DNA of 64,000 nucleotides from Symbiodinium sp. CCMP2592 (Eukaryota; Sar; Dinophyceae; Suessiales; Symbiodiniaceae), in NCBI GenBank assembly GCA_905221615.1, contig CAJNDT010000125.1, forward strand, positions 757,501-821,500, written 5' to 3'. Under the pieces are notes generated by a model. The model was given only the letters and a program-made list of their open reading frames with translations, did no database searches and was not told the origin of the DNA. Positions 11,707-22,705 of the stretch are shown here, in pieces (positions within the stretch are counted from its first letter, which is position 1; each line of letters starts with the position of its first letter). Made by a program: the position numbers and the translations under genes.

Positions 11707-11811
11707 CGGTTGATGATATAAATCCTGCCTGCATTACCTTAAAGACCCTAAACTATGAGAATTATGGTATATTCCTTATCATGGGCAATGCAGGATTTAT
11801 ATCATCAACCG
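11707..11811. mobile_element. Miniature TIR element, family A
   Basis: Long TIRs begin CGGTTGATGATATAAATCC and end with the reverse complement. The centre reads near GAATTATGGTATATTCC. Copies lie at 36766, 46153, 48429 and 61630, and two of them show clear TA target duplications. Confidence 0.85.
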
Positions 11812-13097
11812 AAGCACTCAAAGAGAGAACCTATCGAGGTATTGCTTCGAAGCAGTGGGATGGCTGGTGGGTGCTTTGCTGGTGGTCGCCGGCACACTCA
11901 GTTGGGGGTGCAGCATTGAGGGTTTAGGGTCAGGGTTTAGGGTTTAGGGTCAGATGGCTCAGGGTTTCGTTTGTGGTAGAGACTTTTTTTGCATGGTGTA
12001 GGGCTTGCAAGTCCAAAGTGCTGGGCTGTTGGGGGTTCTACTCTAGGGTTTGAGGGATTGTTGGGTTTATGGCGGTTTGCTTAGGGCTTCTTAGCAATCA
12101 TGAGATTCTGCCATTGCAACAGAACCAATGCAGAGCTGGAACATTAGATGCAGCAGCGAAGAGCTTCGCATGCTTTAGGTTTCAACAGCCGTGCTTGGGA
12201 AACATGGTCCCGCTTAATGTAGGAACCTGATTAAGAAACCTTGGGCCTATAATAACCCCAAAATAGTAGGATTCATATAAGGAACCCTAATCAAGGCCCA
12301 AGGTTTCGGCATCAGGTTCCCACATTAGGATTTAGAGCATGCTCATGATCACGAGCTTCGTAGCTTCTGAGTAGGACTGACTCCTCAAGACGTCCCTCAT
12401 CCTGTAGCAGTTCCAAAGTCCAAACACGATACCTTAGCTGGGTTTTGGGTACCTCGAAGCCCTTTCATTACGTACTTGGATCCCTCATAACAAGATGTCT
12501 GTTGTAAATTCGTCCAGTTTTGGGCAGGTAGGGAGTGCGAAGTAAGAGAATGCGAAGGGTGCAGTGCTAAGGTCTACAGAATTACGGTTTAGTGAAAATT
12601 TAGTGCTTGTGAGGTTGAGGGTTGGTATGGTTCAAGCTTTATGTTTGCGGTGTTGTGCGGTTTGTTGGGGCTTGCATAGGGTTTAGGGTCGGCCAATATG
12701 TATACAGGGTTTCGGGTTCATAGGGTTTTGGGCTCACAGGGCCAAGCGCTTGTAGGGTTCTGAAGCCCTGAAGCCTTAAACCCTAGACTCAGACGTTAAA
12801 CCCCAAACCCTAAAGCCTTGAAGCCGTAAGTATCAGAGGTGATCCGTATGCCTGCGTCCGCTTCGGCTGAAGCTCCAGCGATGGCCGTAGGATTCGGGGT
12901 CGTGCTCGAACGCCCGATCCCTCCCCCCCTCCCCAAACTCCTGAACTCGTAAACTCTAAGCCCTAAACTCATCAAGTGTAAATTACAACTGATTTGTTAG
13001 CACGCAAGTTCCAAGCAGCCGAGATGATCTTTTGCGCAGGCTACGAACATGCGTCTCTGAGCCCACCAAACGGACAGAACTCCGTGCCGACCGTGTC
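11812..13097. other. Gene-free stretch
   Basis: Apart from a family P element there are only scattered TTTAGGG and CCCTAAA heptamers and no ORF over 60 codons that I can support. Confidence 0.5.
12217..12332. mobile_element. Miniature TIR element, family P
   Basis: The ends are TAATGTAGGAACCTGAT and ATCAGGTTCCCACATTA, with an inner inverted pair AACCTTGGGCC and GGCCCAAGGTT. I see only this copy in the window. Confidence 0.7.
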
Positions 13098-13250
13098 CCA
13101 GAGACTCCAATACCCCTTAATTAATGAAGGAAACACCTCAAATTAATCTAGGATCCCTAATCTGATATAAGGATTATACCTTAAATTATTCTACGATTCC
13201 TAATATAATTTAAGGGATATTCCTGAATTAAGGGATACTGGAGTGTCGGG
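13098..13250. mobile_element. Miniature TIR element, family C, with long flanking repeat
   Basis: The ends are CCAGAGACTCCAATA and TACTGGAGTGTCGG, with an AT-rich palindromic core. The 16-base phrase CGTGCCGACCGTGTCC occurs immediately outside both ends, far longer than the 2 to 4 bp duplications of sister copies at 42824, 49825 and 56728. Confidence 0.75.
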
Positions 13251-13354
13251 GTTCGTGCCGACCGTGTCCAAGCATGGCACCCGGGCCACCTCCGCCGCCA
13301 GAGACAATCAGCTTCCATGGCTGGGCAAGGCTGCACGAATCTTGGCATCGATTT

Positions 13355-13490
13355 TGGGCTTTAGGGTTTAGGGCTTTAGTATTTAGGGTCTATAGGGTTT
13401 AGGGGTTTAGGGTTTAAGACTTTAGGGTTTAGGGCTTTAGGGTCTATAGGTTTTACGGGTTTATGGTTTAAGACTTTAGGGTTTAGGGCT
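13355..13490 (+). repeat. Degenerate telomere-like array
   Basis: TTTAGGG units alternate with variants such as CTTTAGGG, TCTATAGGG and TTTAAGAC. The phrase GACTTTAGGGTTTAGGGCT occurs twice, about 60 bp apart, indicating local duplication. Confidence 0.75.
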
Positions 13491-13515
13491 GAACGATTCT
13501 TGGCATCGGTATAAT

Positions 13516-13630
13516 GTAGGGGCCTCAATGATTAGAAAAGGGTTCTGGAGATCCCTTGTTATATTTGTATTATTATAGCTTATAAAATTAACCCCAAACC
13601 CTATTCTAATTATGAAGGCCCCTATATCAG
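13516..13630. mobile_element. Miniature TIR element, family L
   Basis: The ends are TAGGGGCCTCAATGATTAG and CTAATTATGAAGGCCCCTA. Related copies lie near 18660, 20694, 35770, 51190 and 54356. Confidence 0.75.
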
Positions 13631-14498
13631 GGCTTGCGGGGATTGGGGTTTGAGGGTTTAGGGAAGTGATTCATGGCCACGGAGTTTGGTGGTTTGGCAA
13701 GGATAGCGTCTATGTGTTTCAGCTATGTAGGTTGCAATCTTGTAATAGTATCGCACATACTACTCATACTACTGACACTGTAATGGTTAAGCTGTGGAAT
13801 CTTACAATCAGATGGAGACAGATGCAAAAGGAGGAGCTGTTTCCCCGAAGGCTACTCTAAACATGTCGCCAGCTTTCTGATAGCATACTGGCGTCAGGTT
13901 TTACGAAGATCAGTTCAACATGTTGTACACGTGCCGCCACAAGACTGCTTCAAACCCACTGCTGCCCAACGATGACATTCTGTGGCAGTATGCCTCCGGC
14001 CCGGGGAATACAGGCAACAGATCTGCATCCATAAAGTTACAATCTGTAGAGATGCCGGCTGACATGCACTTTGCGCCTTGAAGAAGCCTTGGTTGGCAGG
14101 CCCGATGCATTCAAATGTGTCATGAACCGTCAACAAGGGACCCTAAGTAGCTCTCACTGAGAAGAAGCAGTGGCTGATCCTGCTAGTATTGGTATTGCTT
14201 CTCCTGTCGGCACCTGGTGTTAGATAACCACGTCACTATTCCCCACTCACCCCAAGGGCCCCTCGAAAACGGCAAAGTCATCCCGAAAGCAGACAAGCGC
14301 ATTTGAGGAGTCGTCCTTCTTGCTGAAGGTCCAACAGAGTGCCAGGGTTAGAATCATGCATCCGCTTCGGGATACTGGGCTTCAGTTTGTTGATCTGTAA
14401 GTTTGCAGCTGACAGGGTTTGCAGAAACCATCTCTCGGAATCAGAAGCTGTTCCACCGGGTTCTGTCTATAGCACCTGTTGGTTTAGAAACGAGTCTA
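13631..14498. other. No firm gene seen
   Basis: Unique, less repetitive sequence. Short ORFs at 13666-13860 (+) and 13910-14136 (-) are not recognised. A hydrophobic stretch KKQWLILLVLVLLLLSAPG is encoded near 14163-14220 (+) but its ORF is only about 20 codons, so I leave it uncalled. Confidence 0.4.
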
Positions 14499-14588
14499 CC
14501 CTAAGGCTCCATAGTAGTTCCTTTTTAGGGTTCATACTTAGAATCCTATAAGGTATCCCCAAAAAGGAACTACTTTGGAGCCTCTGGG
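14499..14588. mobile_element. Miniature TIR element, family H
   Basis: The ends are CCCTAAGGCTCCATAGTAG and CTACTTTGGAGCCTCTGGG, with TA directly outside each end (14497-14498 and 14589-14590). Copies at 17043, 37938 and 44963 also have TA flanks. Confidence 0.85.
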
Positions 14589-14660
14589 TAGAGTTTAATC
14601 AGGGTTTACAGAGCTTAGGGATTGGGATTTAGGGTTAGGGTTCAAGGCATCCCTGACCTA

Positions 14661-14773
14661 CGGTAGAAGCCAGAAAGTTGGAACATCATTCTCCTCATGC
14701 CCTTCAGGTAAAGTATAAGGGATCCTAGCATTAATCCTCCTAAAGCCATGTTCCAACTTTCTGGCTTTTCCTG
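14661..14773. mobile_element. Miniature TIR element, family E
   Basis: The inner TIR is GCCAGAAAGTTGGAACAT with its reverse complement. TA duplications flank it at 14659-14660 and 14774-14775. Other copies are at 33781 and, nested, at 49036. Confidence 0.85.
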
Positions 14774-15194
14774 TACTGGAACTCACCTTCGGATTTGGCT
14801 CCTACATATAAATCCGTGGCACAAAGTTTGACCATAAACCCTAAGCCCTAAACCGTACTTAATTTCCTGGACCTTATCCAGGATAGGGGCAGCAATACGT
14901 AATTCGTTGAAATAGGGCATAGGCTCACATGACAGTAGTATACTTTTTCTAGCAGATGTTTAGAGACCATAAGGGGATGATGTTTTCATTTATTCTGGCT
15001 CATGTACAGTGGTCTATTCCAGGGTCACCGGTTCGTTTCAAGGCAGTTTTGCGATTCATAAATGAATAGAGGGTCTGCAGGGTTGTACGGTTCATAAGGC
15101 TTTACATTGTTTGTATGAAGCAGGGTCTCTCGCGGTTTGTCTGCATCACTGCATGCAGCTAGCGTGGGATTGGTCTAAGCGGGTTTGGATATCA

Positions 15195-15322
15195 AAGGGG
15201 CAAAGGAGGGTCCCTTGATGGGGACCCCTGCCCTATAATGGGCTATATAATGGGTATATAATAGCTATATTAAGGGTATATACCTAGGGGTCCTTATTAA
15301 GGGTCTCTCCTTTTACCCCTGG
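15195..15322. mobile_element. Miniature TIR element, family J
   Basis: The ends are GGGGCAAAGGAGGGTCCC and GGGTCTCTCCTTTTACCCC. The core has repeated GGGTATATAATAGCTATAT. A close copy lies at 26042-26171 and a partial one at 49652-49735. Confidence 0.8.
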
Positions 15323-16313
15323 AGGATATTTCGACTTCGGTAAAATACATCGCCTCAGGGCCTCATCTTCATCTCCTTCGGCCGGAGTGTAGGTGATTTG
15401 CTCGTGACTGTGAAGGTGATCCGGATTCGGAGCTGTGCTGCGCATGTTCGATTTTGAGTTTTAGTGTACACCCTTGGCTGAATGTTTTGTCTAGATTCAG
15501 CCGAACAGGTTCATCCCAATTTATATAATATGCCAGATGCGAGACCAGACAACCGCTCCACTCCCTAAGCCCTCAACACCCAACACTTTAAGAGTTCCAG
15601 CATGTTCCTGAAACCTAAACCCTAAACCCTAGACATTTGAGGGCCGTTCGCTTAGACATCTCTGAGGTACTGGGTTCCAGCGACTCATTGGCAACTACAG
15701 CAAGCTCTTCAGTGTGCCTCTGGACGACGACAATCTGCAAAGCTTCGCGGAGGTCAGAAGTCGTCTTGTGATCATGCCGATGATTCTTGTTACTATGACG
15801 AAAGTAAAGTTATTGCTATTCTTGTGTCGGATTTGCTTTATATACCGTTCATACTGTCAGTTTGAGTCTGAATATGTTTCTGCTTTGTGGGTTTGGTTGC
15901 AACAGTATAGGAGCTGTGACTGGTGGGTGAACTGCTTCCAAGCTCAGTCGTCTTGCCACCGTGGGCTGTTGACGAACTGTCTGGGGTCAATTTTCTCTCT
16001 GTGATGGGCTGATGGGCTTGATTCTATAATTGGGTTTTTTCGGAAGCGTTGCTATTCGGGTCTTTGAAGGCATTTGGGGTACATGGACTCGGGACAGCGG
16101 GACAGGTTTGAGTGTATGTGCTGTTTCGCGGGATGGGTAAGACCAGGCGTTTGGGTTCAGTGTTTGAGGGTTGCATCTTCTTCGATGGAAAAGAAACTCG
16201 TTCCGGTGCTCTACGGGAGCCGTAACAGGTTTTGTCCGCAGTAAGACCCATGGCCTTCGCCGTCAAGCCTGAACCCAAACTCTGCCTACTGCGACACTAT
16301 CCCCTCCATGCAG
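15323..16313. other. No firm gene seen
   Basis: An ORF at 15714-16004 (+) gives 96 residues with a hydrophobic middle (KVKLLLFLCRICFIY). I do not recognise it and cannot define exon edges. A few telomere heptamers lie near 15610. Confidence 0.4.
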
Positions 16314-16429
16314 GATGTGTGCCGCTGCTGCCTCAGCGAGGCAGACGATGCGATGTTCAACTCCGCATCACTGGAAGCGGCCCTTCAGGCCGCTCGTCTG
16401 ATGATGACTTTGAGGCTAATGCGATGCAG
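16314..16429 (+). CDS. Exon-like segment, Cys-rich start then helix
   Basis: The segment follows ATGCAG. One frame reads DVCRCCLSEADDAMF and then SASLEAALQAARLMMTLRL, with GCGACG (possible GC donor) after CAG at its end. It is longer than most of the series and open throughout. I recognise no domain. Confidence 0.35.
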
Positions 16430-16712
16430 GCGACGACCATGACGACGACGACGATGGGAGCAGGACAGTCAGGAGGCAAACCATGGTTCCCATGGTGATG
16501 ACACTGCCGTGTTCATGATCTTGGCAAACTGGTTGGTAGGAGGTTGGTAGGAGGATGAGTGGTAGTAGTCGTCGTCGCATCGTTGTTGTCGTCGGGGTCG
16601 TCGTCAGTCGTGCCGAGAAGGAGGAGCAGCAGAGCCATCACTGGTATGAGTAGGCACTGGTAACCCCACGTTTAGAGAAAACGGTTGTCCTGCCATGACT
16701 CACTTCGCAAAG

Positions 16713-16757
16713 GAGGTGGAGCATTACAAGCAGAAGCTGAATCTTTGCAACTCGCCT
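16713..16757 (+). CDS. Exon-like segment, coiled-coil composition
   Basis: Exactly 15 codons, EVEHYKQKLNLCNSP, lie between AAAG on the left and GTGCAC on the right. It could instead start at the in-frame ATG at 16695. The heptad-like pattern suggests a coiled coil. A similar charged run, AEKEEQQSHH, is encoded just upstream at 16612-16642, before GTATGA. Confidence 0.35.
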
Positions 16758-17042
16758 GTGCACATTGGCTTTGGCCTTTGCTGAGCGATGGCGTCTCAGA
16801 GCTTCAGAGTTGTGACAGGCATACTCCTGAAGTGGCTACTACTGCAGGGTCTAGAATCTAGACTTCCGCTTACTGGACACTCCCTGACTGTCGCACGACC
16901 TGTCGACAGTCGACAGTATCGAGTTCCGAGTTCACAGAGCCGTAGATACACACCTCAACTTTAGTCCGGACGATGCTCTAGCGCCGAAGCTAACGTTGTG
17001 AAGAGATCGCCTGCGACGGCTGGTCTATGGATCCAATAAATA

Positions 17043-17132
17043 GCCTAAGGCTCCATAGTAGTTCCTTTTTAGGGCTCATATTTAGAATCCTATAAGGTTT
17101 CCCCAAAAAGGAACTACTTTGGAGCCTCTGGG
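17043..17132. mobile_element. Miniature TIR element, family H
   Basis: Nearly identical to the copy at 14499 across its whole length, and flanked by TA at 17041-17042 and 17133-17134. Confidence 0.85.
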
Positions 17133-17574
17133 TATGCAGGAAGCATTTCTGTGCGATTCACGTCGGCTTTCTGGTTGGATTAGTGCAAACATACGCCTCA
17201 CAAGAGGATGTTCAGTTGTTTCCAGTAATTAGCCATGTCAACGACTCTCCGAGCTAAAGACAAATGGCCAACGAGCCGGACGTTAACCGGATAGGTGTAC
17301 AGAGCGAGAGAGCCCGACAGACCTTGACTTATATTATAGACTCGATCAGCGGTCACATGCACAACATAACGACAAGATAAACAACGTGGCTCGAAGATTG
17401 AGCCACCTAGTTACAACTGAACCACACTCCAGTAGCTAAAACCCAATACCCTAAAGCGGGTCAGTCATTGATACCACTCAAACTCTAAAAAAACCCTACA
17501 ACCCAAACCCGAAACACTTCCCTATCGCCCCAGAATACATAGAAACCAAAACCCTCAGAGAGGCAACTTGTCAG

Positions 17575-17662
17575 CCATGAAGCAGATCGCAGCCATGCGC
17601 GACGGCCATGAGTCCGATATGCTCAAGGCACCTCAGCATCTGGCATTCAAGCTTGCTGAAGG
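17575..17662 (+). CDS. Exon-like segment, helical
   Basis: The segment follows TTGTCAG. One frame reads MKQIAAMRDGHESDMLKAPQ and then HLAFKLAEG, and GT (GTTCAT) follows. The right edge coincides with the start of a family I element. Confidence 0.3.
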
Positions 17663-17767
17663 GTTCATGGGACTGAGTATCTGGACTTATAGATAAGGCA
17701 ACTTTTCCTATAGTTGATTATAACCCTTAAGCTACTTATAAAGTTACTAAGTCCCATGAACCTCCAA
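17660..17767. mobile_element. Miniature TIR element, family I
   Basis: The ends read GGGTTCATGGGACTGAGTA and ACTAAGTCCCATGAACCTCC. The AT-rich core contains TTATAACCC motifs. Other copies at 18276, 21873, 22927, 42607 and 58552 match these ends. Confidence 0.75.
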
Positions 17768-18130
17768 GTGGGGTTTGGGAGCTAGGGCTCCATGACTTTC
17801 GGACTTTCGGTTTTGAGGTTTGGCGTTTAGAGTTTACGGGCTTCGGATTTGAACTGGGATTGTTGGGGGGGGGGGGGGTGGCGGCTTTCTAGTTCGGGTC
17901 TTGGCTTTTTTTGGGAAAGACTGCTAGAACCCCAAAATAGCAGACCTTCAACTTTAAACCCAGAAACCCCCAATCCAAATTCCGAATCTCTTGTGTGCCA
18001 AAGCTCTGAAACCTAAACACAACTCCCTCAAACTCCCTACTGGCCCACTCCAGAACAAAAAAAATCCTAGAATTTTGATGGAGCCCGTAAGGGAAGCATC
18101 CTTTTTGAAGCCTTTCTTGCAACCTGGGAC

Positions 18131-18280
18131 ATGAGATTTCGTACGAGATTATGCAGCCTCAACAAAATCATAAGAAAGCCTCCTAAGACTCAGACACCTG
18201 CGTCCCTGGAGGACGACACCATCGTTTTTCATGAGCCGCTGCACTACATGGACGAGGCCCCTCCGCCTCCGTGTTCTTGG
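18131..18280 (+). CDS. Exon-like segment
   Basis: The frame opens at ATG and reads MRFRTRLCSLNKIIRKPPKT, TPASLEDDTIVFHEPLHY and MDEAPPPPCSW before running into a family I element. It is compositionally protein-like (basic, then acidic, then proline-rich). No homologue is recognised. Confidence 0.3.
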
Positions 18281-18399
18281 AGGTTCGTGGGAGTTAGTAA
18301 CCACAGTTACATGTACCTTAAGTGGGGTTATAACTAGTTATAAGTATAGTTAACTTAATTATAACCGTAGCCACTAAGTCCCATGAACCTCTAAGTTTG
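18276..18399. mobile_element. Miniature TIR element, family I
   Basis: The ends are CTTGGAGGTTCGTGGGAG and CCCATGAACCTCTAAG around a TTATAACTAGTTATAA core. It abuts the exon-like segment to its left. Confidence 0.75.
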
Positions 18400-19340
18400 A
18401 CGTTGTTTAGGGAGTCGGTGGTTGGGCGCCAAAGTAGCAGTGGGATTGTCCTTTTCGGGCTCACGTCAAAGCTGCCACAAGGGCTTTGGTGATTTTTATC
18501 AGTAAATTCAATTGCAAGTTTTGCAGAGGTTTCGGTTCTTGCTACAGACCATAGTCACAGGGACTGTCAGTGTACATTACTACTTCGTATTCTCGTTGAG
18601 TATACAGCTTGGTCATGAAGACGGTCCTCCAAGCTGGTGTGGGACTTCTTTACCTTGTCTAATGTAGGGGCCCTGATATTAGTTAGAATAGGATTTTGGG
18701 CGTTGCTTATTATATTTAAACTGTAGTTAGATACCACCCAAAACAAATGTTTTGCAAATATTAAGGTTCCTGCATTAATTACTTTGGGGAAGCTGTTGGT
18801 ATTATTGTCTGACCGCCACGCATCCAGAAATCATTTTGTCACACAAGTCTGACTCTGTCGGCCTATGTTACAATGTTAGTTCTATCACCGCGAAACACTA
18901 AACTCCTGAAACCTTATAAATAAATTATATATATATATATGTATATAGAGAGAGAGAGAGAGAGAGATACATGTATATGTAGGCCCGTCCCTTTTTAAAC
19001 CTACCAACCCAGGAGCAGCAGAAGTTGGTTCTTGCCGTAGTCTGTGACAAGCATCTCGGAGCCGGAATGGGGTGAGGGTTCCTGGTTTAGGGCTGTTTGT
19101 TTTCACGGCTTTAAGCAGGAGAGTTTTTTCACCTTTTCAGGTAAACGGTTCAGGTTTTGCTGTTTTGCCCTAAACCCTTCGCCCACGAAGTGTTGTTGCT
19201 TTAAGGTGGTCTTTAGCAGCTTGGGCCACGGCCTCCTAGGCCTTGTGCGGCTCTTTGGTTCAGTCTTTGCTTAGGACTCAGAGTTATGTGCTTCCGGTTT
19301 AGGGTTTAGGATGTAGAGCTCGGCGTTTGTTTAGGACTTG
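18400..19340. other. Gene-free stretch
   Basis: Holds a degraded family L element near 18660-18785 and a (TA)n(GA)n microsatellite at 18925-18968. A 76-residue ORF at 19044-19274 (+) is not recognised. Confidence 0.45.
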
Positions 19341-19411
19341 TTTAATAGTAGGATCCTTATTATAAGGACCCCAAAACAAGGTACCCCCAATTTTCGGAAA
19401 CTCCCAACATT
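19341..19411. mobile_element. Family K element, left-truncated
   Basis: Only the core with GGATCCTTATTATAAGG and the right end TTTCGGAAACTCCCA are present. Confidence 0.65.
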
Positions 19412-19987
19412 CAAGGGTCTTACGGACATGTGCTGGTCAGTTTTCGGGTGCTAAGGCCTGTCGGAGTTCAGGTTTGCGAGCTTGGGGCCTTTAGTGGAGT
19501 TCTAGCGGGGGTTGGTGCCAGACAGGCCTCGGTTTGTGTGCATGAATTCCATTGAGCCCCAAACCCAGTCTTCTGAGGTTCGAAGTTTCGTAACGAAGAT
19601 TAGGGTATACGGCTCAGGGCTTGGCTTAGATGTTTGGGATGGTTTACATGGGCCGTAGCCGCAGCGTCTTGCAGCCAAGGCTCCGTCAACTAGAGAACGG
19701 CTCAGCGCCGGCCTCCTTGGCTACTTGTGCGTGAGGAGTTTCTACCATGCCTTTCTCTATCTATAAACCCTACAAAACCCTAAACCCCGAACCTCTAACC
19801 AGACCCTAAACCCTACTACCTACTGAAGCCTGAACCCCTAAACCCTAAACACTAAACCTTGAGGTAGCCCAAACCTAAAACGTCACCTGCTTGCTGTTCA
19901 GGCGGAAGATGACCCCTGTCATGTTACCTAACATTCCCGACTACGCGCAGCAGATTTAGGGCTTTGGGTGGAGGTTGTGTTATCTCC
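19412..19987. other. No gene seen
   Basis: Unique sequence, with CCCTAAA heptamers clustered at 19760-19860. Confidence 0.5.
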
Positions 19988-20094
19988 TCAAGGCTCCAAG
20001 TACCCAAATAGCAGGGTTTCAAGGTCCAGAAACCATTCAGAGTATGGATTTTGGGACCTAAAACCCTATTATTTGGGTACTTGGACCCTCTGGG
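19988..20094. mobile_element. Miniature TIR element, family B
   Basis: The inner TIR reads CCAAGTACCCAAATAG on the left and the reverse complement on the right, with a central GAAACCATTCAGAGTATGG. Copies lie at 22301, 25351, 40842, 42806, 46574 and 47050, making this one of the most numerous families in the window. Confidence 0.85.
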
Positions 20095-20164
20095 CCTTGT
20101 ATTTCCGGACTTCGGGGTCGCGCGCGAAGGGGTCGATGGAAGGAGCCTCCATGGCGGTAGAGAG

Positions 20165-20250
20165 CCCAAAGGCTCCATGTACCCCTTAAGGGTTCCTTTA
20201 AGGGTTCTATAAGGGCTCCTTTAAGGGTTCCTATAAGGGTTCTATAGGGT
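20165..20250 (+). repeat. Tandem AAGGGTTCCTTTAAGGG run
   Basis: Short units of GGGTTCCTTTAAG and GGGTTCTATAAG repeat about five times. The phrase resembles those near 42530 and 59370. Confidence 0.65.
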
Positions 20251-20255
20251 TTAGG

Positions 20256-20365
20256 GTATAAGGCTCCATGGTACCATTATAGTAGAGACTTAAGCCTTAA
20301 AGGGGTCCCTATATGGGTACTTCAAGGCCTAAGTATATACTATATGGGTACATGGAGCCTTAGGG
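20256..20365. mobile_element. Miniature TIR element, family D
   Basis: The TIR is AAGGCTCCATGGTACC on the left and GGTACATGGAGCCTTA on the right, with a core of AGTATATACTATATGGG type. Other copies are at 26470, 26885, 36460, 48971, 53049, 55423, 56899 and 60876. Confidence 0.8.
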
Positions 20366-20693
20366 GAGGTGGAGGGAGGGGGGGAGAGAGGAACAGGCAG
20401 ACACTTAGTATACAGAGTTCTGAGAGTCTCCAGTTTATGACTCGGTTGCAGGGAGTTTAGTTCATGGCCTGAAGCCCTAATCATCAAGCTGAGCACTGTA
20501 GAATGCTTGTTGTTCGGTTTAGGGTTTAGGGGTTTAGGGTTTAGGGGTCTTTGAAATACAGCTACTTGCCATCGAACCCCGGTGGATGAGGTCCCACAAA
20601 ACTGTGTTCCAAGATCCGAATTGGTACTACCGACAGACCCCTGCACCTGACCCGTCCCCGCAGCTGCCACTCTACTTCAGAGTCATGACATGC

Positions 20694-20787
20694 TATAGGG
20701 GCCTCAATGATTACCTATACTCTTTTGTGGGTTCTTTATTACATAAATGTACCCCAAAACCCCTATTCCAATTATGAAGGCTCCTCT
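20694..20787. mobile_element. Miniature TIR element, family L
   Basis: The ends are TAGGGGCCTCAATGATTAC and CCAATTATGAAGGCTCCT, matching the copy at 13516. Confidence 0.75.
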
Positions 20788-21453
20788 GTTACTGGGAACA
20801 GGTCAGTTCTCTTGAAATTGGTGTGCACTCTCTATACATAGAGCCCACAGCCTCAGCCGTGCATGCTTCACGAACGCGATGACAGAACTCCAAGGTGGAG
20901 GCACTGACTCGGTATGCGAATGCGTTGCTTCTTGGCTAATCGATGTTCAGCGTTCGAGCTCAATGCCAGTCGGGTTCGAGAACAGAACGGAGGTTCTACA
21001 GGAAGATTTGGCGAGTTTATTGATTGGGTGGTTGGTTGACTACGTCTAGTAAGAGAGGTTACTTTGGACAACGGCCGAGTACCATTCAGTGACGAGACTG
21101 TCATGTGGAAAGTTGCGCATTTCGTGTGTTTCGAGAGCGTTGGCCGTAAAACCTGAACTGCATGTTTGTGAGCTTGGGCCGTATTATGGGGTCTAGGAAG
21201 CCACTGGACTTTGTTGAGATCGCCGTAGCACATCACGCCCCAAATCCCGATTTCTTGAACAACAGCCTTAAACCAAAAACCCTAAACTCTATGCCTGGCT
21301 TGTTAATTCGGCAGAACTCTAAGCGCCTTGCGTGAAAACTCTACACCCTCAGAGCCCCCAAGCCCAATCACCTTCAATCGCCCTGTCAAAAACATGCTCA
21401 AACCCTACACCCCTTAAACTCTAAGCCCTTGTATCAAGTACCTTACCCCTGAG
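20788..21453. other. No firm gene seen
   Basis: A 122-residue minus-strand ORF at 20868-21236 has unbiased composition but no motif I recognise; it may be chance. CCCTAAA-like heptamers become dense from 21240 onward. Confidence 0.4.
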
Positions 21454-21518
21454 CCCTAAACCCTAAACCCTAAACCCTAAACCCTAAACCCTAAACCCTA
21501 AACCCTAAACCTTAAACC
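21454..21518 (-). repeat. Interstitial telomeric array (CCCTAAA)n
   Basis: About nine near-perfect CCCTAAA units, opposite in orientation to the array at 5868. Confidence 0.9.
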
Positions 21519-21527
21519 GAACCACAG

Positions 21528-21590
21528 AGACAGAAAGGCTGATGCAAGAGGAGTGCGCTGGCCTCGATGAGTTGTTGGAGGTCTTGGGTT
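21528..21590 (+). CDS. Exon-like segment, coiled-coil composition
   Basis: Preceded by CCACAG and followed by GTCTTG. The open frame reads TERLMQEECAGLDELLE. A telomeric array lies immediately upstream where the intron would be. This is one of the better members of the series. Confidence 0.35.
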
Positions 21591-21872
21591 TCAGTGTTGA
21601 TTATGAGGGTGGCTTGATGTTTGTTTAGAATATCGAATAATGTTTTGGGGTGTGTATAAATAAATATATATATATATATATATCTATATGAACAGGAACC
21701 CTGAGCAATGATCTTGATAGTTTTGTTCAGACTTCTGCAGTACGTGTTGATGGAGGGGAACCGGGGGACTGCAGGAGTCGTTTTTGATTTTGCTGGAGGG
21801 AGGGTGTGTGTGTGTGTTGTTTTGTTGGCGGTTCGCCTGTTTGGGCTTCAGGGTTTGGGGTGTTGTGGGTTA

Positions 21873-21992
21873 CTTGGAGGTTCATGGGACTTAGTAACTA
21901 GGGTTATAAATAAGGTAACTCTACCCATAATGACCTTTGACCCCAGTTAAGGTACGTATCGCTGTACTTACGAAGTCCCATGAAACTCCAAG
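21873..21992. mobile_element. Miniature TIR element, family I
   Basis: The ends are CTTGGAGGTTCATGGGAC and GTCCCATGAAACTCCAAG, flanked by TA at 21871-21872 and 21993-21994. Confidence 0.85.
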
Positions 21993-22300
21993 TAGCTTGA
22001 GGGCCAAAGCTTGACTCCGTGTCCTGGGTTGTCGAGTTTTGTCGATGGGTTAAATGTGTTTTGAACCTGCTGCTCAGGTTTCGATAGGGTTGCAAAAAGT
22101 GGCGTATGATTTTTCTCTGGGATGTTTCGAAATTGAAGGGTTTTGGGGTTCACCGCTTTTGGGATTTTACGATAGCAAGTTTCAGGGTCTAGAAAACATT
22201 GGCTCTTCGGGGTCAAAGAGTCCAGGTCTTCCCCGACTGTTCAGTCCGTGGGCTCACTTAGGTTCCTGAAGCGTGGCGTCATCAATGTCTCGAAACCCAA

Positions 22301-22409
22301 CCCAGAGGGTCCAAGTACCCAAATAGTAGGGTTTTAGGTCCCAAAATCCATACACTGAATGGTTTTTGGACCTTGAAACCCTACTATTTGGGTACTTGGA
22401 CCCTTAGGG
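22301..22409. mobile_element. Miniature TIR element, family B
   Basis: The ends are CCCAGAGGGTCCAAGTACC and GGTACTTGGACCCTTAGGG. CAA occurs outside both ends, consistent with a 3-bp duplication. Confidence 0.85.
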
Positions 22410-22657
22410 CAAGGATCTAAACCAAATGCCTTCAACCATGAATTACATTCATTCATCATAGTTCGCAGCGACACCATAACATCAACAAAAGTGTACAAGT
22501 AAAGTAGCCGTGGCAGTATTCAGCAGAAACGAACACAGACGTAGTTCATGGTGATAATAGCACAGTGTTAGAGTTGCAAGCCAGTGAGCGCCCCTGTTAC
22601 CCTGAACCCTAAAACCCTAAACACCAAGCCCTAAACCCCCCAACCCTAAGCCGCCAG

Positions 22658-22705
22658 GTCCAGTCAGGCTTGGAGAAGGTGCGCGTGCAGAAGAAGGCGG
22701 TTCAA
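22658..22705 (+). CDS. Exon-like segment, coiled-coil composition
   Basis: Exactly 16 codons, VQSGLEKVRVQKKAVQ, are bounded by CCAG on the left and GTGAGG on the right. The basic, heptad-like pattern and the canonical splice dinucleotides make this one of the most credible small exons here. Confidence 0.4.

Noticed and set aside
14163-14220. Signal-peptide-like hydrophobic stretch (LILLVLVLLLLSAPG)
   Set aside because: The frame is about 20 codons and lacks an ATG or clear exon edges.
20868-21236. 122-codon minus-strand ORF
   Set aside because: It has no motif, repeat or splice context to support it; kept only as an unassigned ORF.
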